This document shows positions 48,601 to 61,200 of a stretch of 64,000 bases of DNA, piece by piece (the stretch's first letter is position 1; each line of letters starts with the position of its first letter). The notes beneath the pieces were generated by a model. It was not told where the DNA came from and did not search any database. It worked only from the letters and a program-made list of their open reading frames with translations. The position numbers and the translations under genes are program-made. This DNA comes from Edolisoma coerulescens. Its lineage: Eukaryota; Chordata; Aves; Passeriformes; Campephagidae. The stretch is from positions 137,073 to 201,072 of the forward strand of contig VWZW01002759.1 in assembly GCA_013397115.1 (NCBI GenBank). Direction: 5' to 3'.

Positions 48601-48615
48601 CCGCCCTCGGTAGCC
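48330..48615 (-). promoter_or_regulatory. CHAF1B CpG-island promoter with NRF1-type palindrome
   Basis: This is a dense CpG stretch with several CCGCCC/GGGCGG boxes. The palindrome GCGCATGCGC at 48575-48584 is the NRF1 consensus core. A splice donor (GCCGCAG then GTGAGGG) ends the untranslated exon at 48528, so transcription should start within the island, roughly 48,550-48,600. No TATA box is visible. This is the housekeeping type of promoter expected for a replication factor. Confidence 0.75.
48528..48600 (-). other. CHAF1B: CHAF1B untranslated exon 1 (5' limit estimated)
   Basis: The 3' edge at 48528 is set by a consensus donor (gt at 48527-48526). The next exon begins at 48065, five bases before the ATG, after a pyrimidine-rich acceptor ending CTCCAG. 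The transcription start cannot be read from sequence; 48600 is an estimate. Confidence 0.6.
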
Positions 48616-48740
48616 CTCAGGGGCTGCTGGAGGGAAAACCCCCCCAAAAACAGCAGAATACTCCTGAAATGAAAAAATCCCAGTGCTCGCACTTCTTCAA
48701 AAGAGTGATTTTTTTTTTTTTTTTTTTTCTCAGTCGTTTC

Positions 48741-48762
48741 NNNNNNNNNNNNNNNNNNNNNN
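48741..48762. other. Assembly gap, 22 N
   Basis: The gap follows a T(20+) run just upstream of the CHAF1B CpG island. True length unknown. Confidence 0.99.
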
Positions 48763-49022
48763 GGTGTCAATATAAGTCTTAAAGAGTGACGTGTCTCCAA
48801 ACTTCCCTGTTTCAAATGCAAACCTTTTGCCCGGAAAACTGTAATAATGAACAATTACATCGTGAGAAAATGGCTTCTGCTGTTACTTCTTGCCCACGGG
48901 ACGAAGAGCCACTGGGCAGGGGGGTTGAAGCCCAAAATGGTGCTCTGAGAGCTCCCGGTCCCCACACGGCCTGACACAGCAGGCGAGGGAGCAGCAGAGA
49001 ATGAAGGAAGATTAATTCTAGA

Positions 49023-49413
49023 TCACAGAATCATGGAATGGTTTGTGTTGAAAAGAACCTTAAAAATCATCTCATTCCACCCCCTGCCATGGGCAGGGAC
49101 ACCTTCCACTGTCCCAGGCTGCTCCAAGCCCCAATGTCCAGCCTGGCCTTGGGCACTGCCAGGGATCCAGGGGCAGCCACAGCTGCTCTGGGCACCCTGT
49201 GCCAGGGCCTGCCCACCCTCCCAGGGAACAATTCCTTCCCAATATCCCAATCTAAACCTACTCTCTTTGAAGCCATTCCGCCTTGTCCTGGCACTCCATC
49301 CCTTGTAAACAGTCTCTCTCCATCCTTCTTGTTACCTCCCTTCAGGTACTGGAAGGTCACAATTAGACCCTAAAGCCTTCTCTAGGCTGAACAATCCCAG
49401 CTGTCTCCAGCTA
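49023..49413 (-). mobile_element. CR1 3' fragment, group A, between CHAF1B and MORC3
   Basis: TCACAGAATCATGGAATGGT to CTAGGCTGAACAATCCCAGC. Confidence 0.88.
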
Positions 49414-50724
49414 GCCCCATGGGAGAGCTCTTTGTTGTCATCCCTGTGGCACAGCTCACTGTCATTGTTCTCTTTCTCTCTGAACAGTCCTTGAATTCTG
49501 GAGTCTTCTCCTTGGGACAGCCCAAGGGCTACTCTGCCTCCACATTGTGCCAGGGCCCTCCTCTTCATCTCCTGCTGCAGCTCCGTGTCTGACATGATGC
49601 TCAGACCCTTCCCAGCCGTGTGCCGTGCCAGTGCTCCATGGCAGGAGCCACGCGGCTTGGGAACACAGGGGCTGTGCCCTCCTCTGCCACCCTGAAGGGG
49701 GACAATAACACCCCGAGCACGGGGCTATGGGGCAGCAAGAGAAGCCCAGGATGGGCTGTGGGACTGCAGCCCCATCTCCCCCACACTCCCCACCTCTGTG
49801 CCACAGCTCTGAGTGTCCCTCGAGATCCCTGGGCAGGGCAGCCATGGCAGCCTGTCCCCACAGAGGGATGAGGCCTGGCTCCAGCTGCCCTTCCTTGGGA
49901 TGGCACGTGTGGAAGCAGTTGATTCCTTTACCCCAGTTTGCCATGGTGAGAATTTTTTGTCCAAACAGGTCACCCAGATGTGCTTCACCAAGCCTGGCAC
50001 CTTCCTGGTGTTGCATCTGCACTTTTCCCACCATCTGCACAGTGGAATCTTGTCCTGTGCTGTGCTGGTTCCAAACCTTTCCTCTCCGTGTAGGCCTGGA
50101 ATTAACACCTTCCTGTTTGCCATCTATGTCTTAGGTGAGCTGTGCTGTGGGAACTCCCTCCTTTGGCAGTGTTTGAGACCATTTATTGAACTAAGTCCTG
50201 ACAGATGTCCTCTCCTCACCCATCTCCACCAATCTTAGTCCCAGTCCCCACACCCCAGGGACCCCCAGTCCTGCTCCCCAAACCCTGACCCACGACCCTC
50301 TGGATGCAACCATCCAACCCCATTCTTATCCATCTCTTTCCAGCTGAGGGAGAAGGATGTGTAGGAATAGGGGATTTTAAAATTATTTTTAGGAAGTAAT
50401 GAGGAGTTCCATGGCAGTAGGACCTGCCTTAGGAAGCCAGGATGGTGCAAGTCCACGTGCTTGGTGAACTTCCACTCCTGCAGAAGAAGGCAGGGAAGCA
50501 CATCCACGTATCCAACACCAGAACTTCCTGAAATTCAGCTCCATTCCGTTAACACCCCCTGGATTATGACAGCACTGCTTTTTCCATCTCCAGGACATTC
50601 CCATACCCTTTCCATACTGGTGTCAGTCCAACACCAGACTGAGCCAGGACTCCTTGATACACCGCACACCTCAGCCATTCTGCACTGGGTTTATTTAGAA
50701 ACAAAGACAAGTTGAGATCCTGCA
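49414..50724. other. Spacer between CHAF1B and MORC3
   Basis: GC-moderate sequence with open frames of up to 192 codons on both strands but no recognisable family, no splice pattern and no CpG island. Possibly an old decayed repeat; nothing firm can be called. Confidence 0.6.
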
Positions 50725-52217
50725 AACTCAGATTTATATCTTTTTATTTTTTACAAAAAATACATTTTAACAAGTAAATAGAAACCATTTCCATAAGTCC
50801 ACCGTTGTCCAAAGTGTAAATGTACATTGTAAATTTGCCATTTTCAATATAGACATGAGCTCCATTTTGCCAGTTGTCTGCAAGAAATTCAGCTACAGTC
50901 TGATGAAACATAATAAATAATGATCGAGAAATGGAAAAGCTACACCACCAAGAAATGGGAAACAGAAAGTTTGCAAAAGTCATACGTAGTTATATTACAG
51001 CCACCTCTTCCCAAATCAAACATTCAATTTCTCCTTTATAAAGTACAACAGTAGTGCATTCCCCTTATTGGCATAGAGAGGGATCTTCCATTGAAATACT
51101 GTCCAGGGAAAGAATTCCACTGAACTACAACTCAAAGGGACACCAAGGAATTAACTCAGGACAGTAGCAGTGCAAAAGCCAATATTGGCTTTATTTAAAA
51201 AATAAAAAAAAAAAAGATACTTCCTATGAATTAACATACTGAACACTAATTAAATTATTTTTTTAAATTTATTTTTTATATTTAGAAGCAAGACCCATTT
51301 TTCTGGATGGCTCTTTAGGTGACCCATCTCACCACAGAGTAAAAGATGGATTTGCTGTCTTGGCCACCCAGTTTGTCATTCCCAATGACTTGGAAAGAAA
51401 TCCCTGCAGTTGGCTGGGAATTTCTCTTGGTACCGTTGCTTCCAGGTTTTCCTATAACCATGGAAAAATGGGAAGATTTAGAGCACACAACTCTTAAAGG
51501 GGAGATGTGACAAAGAGGAATTCCCTTATCTTTCCTATAATAGAAACTGTCTAAAGCAGTTGAACGTTTTCAGCTCTTGCTCACTCTGTGGTTTCCACCA
51601 CAGACAAAGAAACATCCCTCCTTTCCCAAGTGCTTCCATCCAACTGGTCCATCACCAGTTTTCAGGATAAAACCCTTAAAGAAGCCTTCTTTTGGTAGTA
51701 ACACACAAATATTCCCCATATGGCCCGAATTCTCACCTACTACTTACATTTCTATCCCATGAATGCAACACAGAACATTGCTGGGAGCAATGGAACAACA
51801 CTGTGGGATACAACAACTCTGGGAAGGAAATCAGGGAAGTTCTTTTTTTTTTGCATTTCTAAGATATTCCACTACTTTGGAAGAGGAAATACTCACAGGT
51901 ATCAATGCTTATATAAGATCCAAAGTCAACGAAAAGGTGTCTGTAGAAAAGTATTAAGATTCCTAATAGTAAAAATATCTGCAAATTTAATTACAAATAC
52001 ATTTCCAAAGCAAAATCCTTAATTAAGTACATCAGGGCGGGTCAGTATTGACAGTGTTCCTTGAAGAGGAAGTGAAGGGAACAGCTAAACCACGTGGAAT
52101 ATTTACACTGAGAGATCCACCTATGTCAAATATATAAAGTGAAGCAGCTCTATTTACAATCTGGAACCTAAAGGTTATCATGGAAGAGCAATAAAACTCT
52201 GCTGAAACATCGAGAGA
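50725..52217 (-). other. MORC3: MORC3 3' UTR (end inferred)
   Basis: About 1.5 kb of AT-rich sequence after the stop codon. AATAAA signals on the minus strand lie at 51273-51268, 51195-51190 and 50748-50743. The last was taken as the main end because no similar AT-rich tract follows it. Confidence 0.5.
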
Positions 52218-55200
52218 TTAAGTACTGCTGATTTCATGCATTTGTTCTACAACTTGCCCTAAGATTTCATCCACCACATCAATGTCATAATTCACTTGCT
52301 GCAGGTCCAGGTCGGGCATGATGGTGGCCAGGAGTTGTCCCACGTTCACTCGGAGAGAGCGGAGCTTCAGGCTGAGGAGAGAGAATTAGGATTAGATGGA
52401 GGTGGAATTCTGTGTTCAGAGTCCTTCACCTCACACAGCTGGACTGATAATCCAGACTGGAGAGGCTCCGTAACGCCCATAAACCAACAAAAAAATGGAT
52501 GCAGGTAAAATTGCATCAAGGTTATTTCTAAATCTACCCGTTTTTCCAAGCTTCTCTTCAGTTTTCAGCTTGAAGGTGAATATTCCCTTAGTTTCAAAGC
52601 AATACTAAACTGAATTCCCATCAGAAATATTTCTGAAAAAGCATTGGTACAATTCTTTACCCCACACCACGTTTATTTCTCAAAGCACTATTACATCTTG
52701 GTATTTTTATCCATTTAGAAACCCAAACTACCACAACCCATGGGAACAAAAGGAGAGAAAAAGAAGAGAGGAGAAGGCAAGAAGGAGGAGTTTGTCCAAA
52801 GGCTTTAAAATAAAAATAGGAAATAAGAGTTATAGTCCAGGGAAAAGGGTGTGCCTCCCTTTTTTTGGTTTCTTTCCTGGATGTCCTTGCTGTGTCCTCT
52901 TCCTGATCAAACTGTTTTGCCATGAGCCATCCCTTCTGTGGCCCAATTCCTTCTACTCTCAGATCCTTTATCATCTCACAGTGCTGCCATATCTCCATCA
53001 ACTTGTGGGAGAAGTGACTTCCAAGTCCTGCATTTATTTGCTAATTCTTTTAGTAAACACAAGCCAGAGCTATAAGGAAAAATAAAATTAAATGCTGACA
53101 GATAATTTTAATATGGGTAAATCTCTTCTTTAAGACTGAAAGGGGTCTCTGGAAATTATCCAGCTCCTTCTCCACTCCCCTGCCAGTGTCATTGCAGGGA
53201 GCCCAGGGCTGGATCCAACACTCCCCGGTTGGTCTCCCAATGCCCAGCACCAGGGAGGAGTCACTCCCCAGCCCTGGCCAGTCCAGCCCAGTAGGCACTG
53301 GCTTGTGCCACCAGCAGAGTGCACTGCTGGCTCGCATGGCACTGCCACTCCCCCAGCACCACCTTCCTCCCAGCTGCTTTCCCCAGCTGGTTCTCCTGCA
53401 TGGAATTCCCAGGTGCCCTTGTGGAATTTTCAGGGGCTTTTTTCCAGCCCATTTCTCCAATTTGTCAAAGTCCCTCAGCAGCAGCTCTGCCCTCCTGAGT
53501 TCCCTCCGATTTGATGGCATCGGGAATTTATTGAGTTCATTTTGGTCTGTCACCCAGGCCATGAATCCCAGAATCCTCAGGCTTGGAAGAGACCTTTGGG
53601 ATTATCCAGTTCCACCAGCATCACCCCAAACCCTGGCCCCAAGGGCCATATCCAGACTCCTCCTGAACATTCCCACAGACAGTGACTCTACCACGTCCCT
53701 GGGCAGCTCATTCCAAGGCCTCACCACTCTTCCAGGGAAATTTTCTTTTCCAATCTCCAACCTGAGCCTCCCCTGGTGCAATTTGAGGCCATTTCCTCTC
53801 CTCCTTTCCCTTGGGACACGGCAGCAGAGCCCGACCCCCCCTGACTGCCCCTCCTGCCAGGGAGTTGTGGGGAGCAATGAGGTCCCCCCTGAGCCTCCTC
53901 TTCTCCAGGCTGAGCCCCTTTCCCAGCTCCCTCAGCTGCTCCTCCCAGGATGTGTTTTCCAGCCCATTCCCAGCTCTGCTCCCTTCCCTGGACACTCTCC
54001 AGCCCCTCAACGTCCTTTTGAAGTGACACAGAACTGGACACAGGACTTGAGGTGCAAAGGCCTTTTCCATTCCCGGCCTTGCTGCTGATCCCCAGTTTGC
54101 CCTCAGTCACCCCATGCTGGTTGTCCTTACTCCCTTTTGACTCTCATGGGGCTGCAGGTGGCTTCCAGGTAGATTTACTCCATGTTTTCCCTGGGACTGA
54201 GGCTGCAGTGCCAGGATGGAGCTCGGGCTGTCCTAAATATGGGCATTACAACGGCCTTTTTCCAGGAAAGTCAACTTTTGGAGATAGTACAAGGCCAGCT
54301 CCCTCTGAAGTGCCTCTCATCTGGTCCCAGGGATCAATTTGCTGAATTGGTCCCTTAACTGAGTCCCTTTTTATCACAGGTGATGCTTCCCCCCTTGGAT
54401 TCTCCCGTGGCAAGGACCTCAGCTCACTCTGCTGCCAGCTGCTCTGGGTTTTTTTGGGTGAGTGCTATTCCCACTTCCCAAAAGCTGCAAGCTCTCTAGT
54501 TTCAGCCCCTGTTTAATTCCAAGACACACCCTGGACCTCAATTCCACAGGATTTGCCTGCAGCAAGGAGTTGTTAGAGCAAAGTTTCAAATCCAGACTCT
54601 TTTCAGCTGATTCAAGAAAGAAAAACAGATTCTCAATCTGAAGTTCATTTCACAGCATGAAATAATGATCACCCTCTTTCCTGCCTCCCTTTTCTCTCCT
54701 TGGTTTGCCAGCTGTGTTCAGAAATTATACATTTTGGATACTTTAAGAAGTTATCAGTTTGCCATTCTGTTGTGCAGTAGCCAACACCGCTCACACAAAT
54801 AAATCATAAAACACAAACATCACTTGATTAAAAAAAAAACCAACAACATTAGTTAGGAGTCACAAAAGGCAGTAGGAAAGAATTCCAAACATCACATTTT
54901 ATTATACAATTATGAGATATAACCTTCATCAAAACATTTCAAATACAAGCAACAAGCAAAAATCCTGAAAAAACATCTAGAAAGAACAAAACTGATACCT
55001 TTCTCCATCAGAAAAATTTACAGAGTCTTCTACATTACTGGTGGTAGAATCATTTGCATGTGCTACAGCCTGTGGGATTGAAGCTTTTAATTGTGCCAGC
55101 TCTGCCTTGAGCTCCTCACACTGACAGGCCATCTGATTTTTCTCCACTTCTAGGACTTCAATCTGGCAATCAAAATAAAAATAAAGCTGTCAAAACTATC

Positions 55201-58200
55201 CAAAACGCCGTGTGTTAGAAGTGCTATGAAAAGGCAGTAAAAACAGAGATAAATTAGGTGACAGAAGTGTTTGAACAGACATACCTCACTTTTGTATCTG
55301 TCTCTCTCAATGGTGCACTTGTCCAGCTGCCTGAAAACATCATCCAGCTGCACAGCGATCTCGTCCACCTCACTCTTGCTCTCACCATCAGCACATTTGC
55401 TGCACTCAGTCTTTAGGTTCTGCAGGGTGCTGCACTGCTCCTTGAGAGTCGCTATTTCCCCCAAGGCCTGCTCATAGAGAGCTGTCACCTCTGCCAAACT
55501 CCTCCCGTCAGCACTTCCTTCTCCAAAGGAGGGATCTGTCTCCGTTGCCTGATGGCACATTTCCTTTTTTACATATTTATTATTCATCTCCAAAAGCTGC
55601 TGTTCCAGGGCTTCCACTTGTTTGGTTAATGCTTCGCATTTGCTTTGGTACATTTCCTTTTCTCTGTTCAATAATTGCAGCTGATTTTTCAGTTCATTTT
55701 CCACCTCTACAGATGTCTCAGGAACACCATTCACCTTGTGCTGTTCCCTTTCCATCCCTGCCCCAGGAATCTGGACTGGGATGTCTTCCACCTCTTCCTT
55801 TTTCACCACCAGGTTTGGGAGCTCTGTCTGTGTTGCTGAGCTCAGCTGTTCACTTCTTGTCTCTGAAGTGGTTGCACTGCAGGGTTCTCCCACGGGAGAG
55901 TTCTCCTTCTGCTTCTCCTCCTGATCCAAATTGATACATTCCGTTTTTACCACAGGAACGTCAGGATCTGCTGAAGGCTTTGGAGTGCTGCTCTCCTCTA
56001 AAATGATGACATCTTCATCGTCATCATCCTCCTCGTGGTTGTTGAATGTTTTGTCACCGAGCCGAGGTGTCTTTAGGGACACAGGTGTCACACAACTCTG
56101 TGTCTTCCTTTTGAGACTGAGGAGGAAAACATTAAAATAATCAGTTTATTGCTCAAATGCTGCCAAATCATTTGTTTCCAACCACGTTGAGTGTTTCTCT
56201 GAGCACTGTTCAAAAATCACCACTCCAGAACTAGAAAGGGATGTCCCCCTGCAGGGGATTTTCATTTGTGTGGCCAGAATAAATTCCTGTAAAAACAACT
56301 GCCTGCCATCCACACACTCCCACATTATTCTGAAACACACTCAGTATTCCCAGGAACATCCCCACAGGAAAACAGCCTGTGGAGTGTGGATAACACAAAC
56401 TCTGCTCCTAAGCAGACAAATCACTGACAGATGCTCCTTGTCATTTTGTTGCATTCATTTTTGTACTTGACAAAGTCTCCAGGTCCCTTTAACCTGGAGC
56501 TTCCCGTGCTCCCAGAATTCCCACAGGAATTTTAGCAGCTGAAGCTGCCCCCAACACCATCATTTTCCTTAAGAAGTTATTAATTTTTAAAAATAAACAG
56601 AAATCTACTTTGTACAGGTCCACTCACCTACTGTCAGGATCCAAATGAGGGGAAGATACTTTAATTAAAATAGGCAGAGATCTTCGAACAGAAGCATCTG
56701 ATGATTTTGGTAAAAGTAACCTGGGAAGAGCTTCCTTTGCATTTGGAGCTGAGAATGTTTTGAAGTCTTTACTTGAAGAAACAGATGTTTTTAAAAATAT
56801 TTCATTATTGATCTATAAGACAATGTAAGTTAAGAATGGAAATAAACAGATATTAGTAGATTCTTCGGGATAGATTTAAGCAGCTCTTTACATACCAACA
56901 CCTAAAATTCTGATATTTACTTATCCAAGTACCTCCTTGAACCCAGGCTCAGGATTTTGGGATAAGAAAGGCTGACTAGACTACTGCAAATCCCAGTTTC
57001 CCATTTGAAAGTGCTGTGCAGAATCCCAGGCAAGAGCTTTTCCAAAGCTCTGTCTCTGGAGTTTGCCCATCAGACACAAACTCCAGGACAGACATCCCTG
57101 GGAAAGATGATCAGGATTCACTCAGTTTGCCCAAAATGAGCAATTATTTCACTTTTAGAAATTACTTTTAGAAATTACTTTTGTACTTGGGGAGATCTAA
57201 TGGCAGAGAAACAATAAAATGAAACAAATAGGTTAAAACAGCACATGCAGCATCTCTTCTCCAGAAATGATCTTAGGTCAGCAATTGACTTTGAATGCAA
57301 CTGAAATTAAATCACACTTAATAATTTGATTCTGAATTACAATCCAGACATTCCCATCAACCACCCTGATCTGCATCTGGATTTAATCTGAATTTGAGTG
57401 TCTCCTTGCACAAGTGTAGCTGTTCCACCTCTGTCCATCCCCACCCTCTGAGATCCCCACTTTTAAAGGCATCTTTACTTTCATATCCTCATCACATCTC
57501 TCTCCAACAAATCCCCCTTCAAGAATTGGGTGTCCTGCCATAAAAACAGCCATGAGTGACTGACATCTCTTCTAGTTTTGGTGAGAGACTTTTGTCCCTC
57601 TCAGACTCTTTCCTAAGGAGAAAGCAATGGTGGATTTTCCATCACTGGGCAACAAAGAAAGGGGATTTTGGGTTTCCTCACGGTGAGCAAATCCTGCAGA
57701 GCCATCAGAGTAAAACTGGATGTTAAAACAGACATTTGTACCCAGGGCAGGCTCCTGGCAGCTGCAGGAGTTACCTGGTGGCTGTACTCCAGTCGTCTCT
57801 TCAGTTTTTCCCTGTCCCTGCACAGCAGCAAGGGAAAAATATAAATTAAGAGCTTAGATCCAAACTGTTCATTCATTATAAAAACGAAATCTAAGCTCTA
57901 AAAGCAAACACAGTACTCCTCATCTCAGCTAGATACACTAATCAAAGCATTCTTGTTTACTGAATGAAAATTTCCTCAGCAACCTGGAAGTTTGTATAGC
58001 CTGACGTTAGCTTAACCTCAAACAAGTTCCCTCTCAGATTATTTATTTCTTAAATATTGAAACAACCCCAAACTCTCATTTCTAGAATGTGAAGCCAGCA
58101 TTAAAATTACCCAAATCAGTTTTTGTCATACACCTTAGCTAAGAATCCTTTTATTCTTAAATCAATGTATTGAGCTTTTCAGCTTTTCAACCACACTGAG

Positions 58201-61200
58201 CTGCTTCAACATGGACCTTGAAAGTAACAGTTACACATCCCAAACTGATTCCAAACTGCCAATTCCTATGGAGCTACATCCCCGTGGGAGCTGGACTTTC
58301 ACCCCAACTACTGCACTGCTCTCCTTGGTAGTTTTTAATGTTGAGCCCCTTGTAAAAGTCTCCAGAACTCACTTTTTCTTGTAGGTTTTCTCGTATGTCG
58401 GATGTATTAAATCGTCATCCTCTGGTTCTTCTGGCACGTTACAATTCCTGAGGGAAGGAAAGGGGACAGGAAAAAACCCACAACAGAAAGAGCTGAACAC
58501 CCCTGCTGCTCCCAGGTGATCAATAAGGACTGGGGGGTCCCCTGGCCCGTGTCCTTACCGGAATTGGGGGTCGGGGTTGAGGGAGCAGTACCACTTCTCC
58601 GGCAAGTGCTCGATGCCGTCCGGGAGCTTCCGCCACTTGAGGCACGCGTCACACTGCACCCATGTCTGGTCAGGCTGTTTCCTGGGGGAAGAACCAAAAT
58701 CTTTCAGGGTTTGCACATGGAAGAGGGTTCTCATGTCAGATAAAGCAGTGACAGGGTGTTCAGTTCTCTGCTGTCACTGTGGGACTCACTGGATCTCCTC
58801 GACGGGCAGAGCCAAGGGATATTCCTCGTTTTTCTTGGTTTTCATCTCATTCCAGTAATCGTTGAGCTTTTCTCCCAGTGCTGCTATCGTGAGTCTACAA
58901 AGCAAAGAATTGAAAGACCACCTTGAATAATCCAATTCTAGCATAGAAAGAACCTTTATGAACTCCAGTGACACAGTAAGTGCATGAACCACTTTCGTAT
59001 TTCTAATTGCACAACAGTAGGAAAAAAGCTTTTCTAAAAGTTTTCCTTTATTCTTTTATAAAAGGTTTTTTTATTGAGAAACCTGTAAAAATGAGGAATT
59101 GTCTGAAGTCATGTTTGCCAGCAAAGGAATTCCTGGAAATATGAGTCAGAGCACAAAGACTGAAGTCAAGAGTGCTCAGCTCTGAAATGCTGATCACGGA
59201 CAGAACAACCCTGCAGGGGCTTCACCAGTTCAGCCTCAACCAGAGAATTAAAAAAAGCACAAAACCAATCCAGCACCTCACCCTGGTTTTGGCTGTTCTT
59301 GTACATCCCCAAGTGCAGGTTCATGGCTACTCTAAGCTGATGTCCAACTTTACAACAAGGGGCTGGCAAACATTTGGTACTTCAATGGGATACAAAGTCT
59401 GCACTCTGATAAAAGGAGCAGGCCATTCTCACCCAGGTTAATTTTTAGCTTTGTTTCCTGCTCAGGGCTCATCCTGCAGCTCAGGGACTTCCAGAGCTGG
59501 CCCACACAGGAGGGAGAGGTGAGGAACAACAACAAAGCCCACAGGTGAGCTGGAGGTGAGGAGAGCCTCCTGTCAGCCTGTGGAATTCACCTCTGAGCAA
59601 TCAAGTGGATGAGTAACCAGGCCCAGCCCTCCCTGGCTTGTCTCAGCACCTGACACCGCCCCGGGCCTTGAACCAACACAAATGTTTGTGCAGTGAACTC
59701 GTGTGACCCAGAGAGTCTGGATCCAGGTCACCTCTGAAACCCAGGCAGGGACTGCTGAGCCAGGAGGCACCAGAAGGGCAGAAACGAGCAGGGATGCATG
59801 GATGGGATCACCTCCCTTTTCTGGGGAGGGAAGAAGTGCAGGGCACCTTTAAAGCATCAAATTGACATTTTTGTTTTGGGCTGCAAAGTCATCTTTTGAA
59901 AGCCTGAAGCACTCCTGGCAGAAAAACCTTCATAGAAGATTTTTCAAGTGTGGTATCACTGTGCCCACCCACATTCCAAGTGTGGGGGTAAAATCAGAGA
60001 GAGCTGGGAAGTTCCATTCCCACTGTAGCAGAAGTTATACCAGTACTGAAATCAGAGCTGAAATGATGCAGTTGCTGCTTCCTGCATGGAATGCAGCTGG
60101 CATGCAGGGAAACTGTTCCTGGATAACACAGCAACCTTGAGCACATGCTGAGAGGGATGAGGGTGGAGCAGAGTGGAGACACCACAGCCAGGTTCTGCTG
60201 GAATCCCTGTGGGAATGGGAACTCCATGGGACCAGGAGCTGATAAAGCACAGAGCAGCCAAGACAGGAGAAGCTGTTTTGCTGCTGAAGCAGCAGCTGGG
60301 GTGAAATTGCTCTCCTCAGATGAACTTGGTTCATTATAATTTAATTGTAAGATTAACTCACACCTCCACCCCAAAGTTATGTCCAGGAACTCAAAGGTTT
60401 GCAGGTCTTGGAGGTCTTTTCCAACCTTGAGGATCCTGGGATTCTCCCCACTTGTCTGGATATTGATTTAATTATATTTTGGACAGACTGGTTGGGCACA
60501 AAGGTCCTGGATTTCCTGGGGTGCTGACGGATAAATCAAACCCAAGGGATTGAGGAAACCCCCTTTCATGTGAAGTGTTCAAAAAACCCCAACAAGTGGA
60601 AAACATTCCCTGCTCACTGTGCCTGCCAAGGGCATTCCCAATTCCTGCCCCTCTGCCAAGGGAACTGTTGGTGCCTCACACAGGAAACGGTTCAGGGATC
60701 ACAAATTTCCATATCCACATTAAAAGCACTGTTGGACACATAGAAAATGCCTCATCCTAAACAGCCACAAAAGAACATCCAGAAAAAATCATGGGAACAA
60801 GGCTGGTATGGATATGTGGAGTGGGAGAATGTTTATAATGAAAGGGAAAGAGACAAATAAAGAGGGGACAGACAAAAAAGGGTCTTCTAAAGGGAGCTGT
60901 TTGCATTTAAACCAGGCTTGGCCAGAACACCAAAAACTTTTATTCTTCCTATTTAAAGAAGCAGCTTGATCAAGTATTTCCCAGGAAATGTCAATATGGG
61001 ATAGACAATGGAGATAAAAATACCTGTATTCATTGGTGTAGTCGAAATCTTGTTTGTTGTGAGTTGGTTTTAGGAAGTTGCATTCAATAATCCCAACAAC
61101 ACCCACGCCCATGTTGTTTGCCTGCAAAGAATGAAGGTTTATCAGGAAAACCAACACAAATTCCATGCCAATATTGCAAGAGTTTGCTGGAGGTAATTAT

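Noticed and set aside
49462..50238. Opposed open frames of 192 and 141 codons between CHAF1B and MORC3
   Set aside because: No similarity I recognise, no splice-site or CpG-island support; cannot be called a gene.
50744..50983. 79-codon minus-strand frame at the MORC3 3' end
   Set aside because: Lies in the inferred 3' UTR, has no recognisable domain and runs into the polyadenylation signal. Chance frame is more likely.
53186..54088. 300-codon plus-strand frame
   Set aside because: Lies over two antisense CR1 copies and translates their complement; shared with other CR1 copies in the window.
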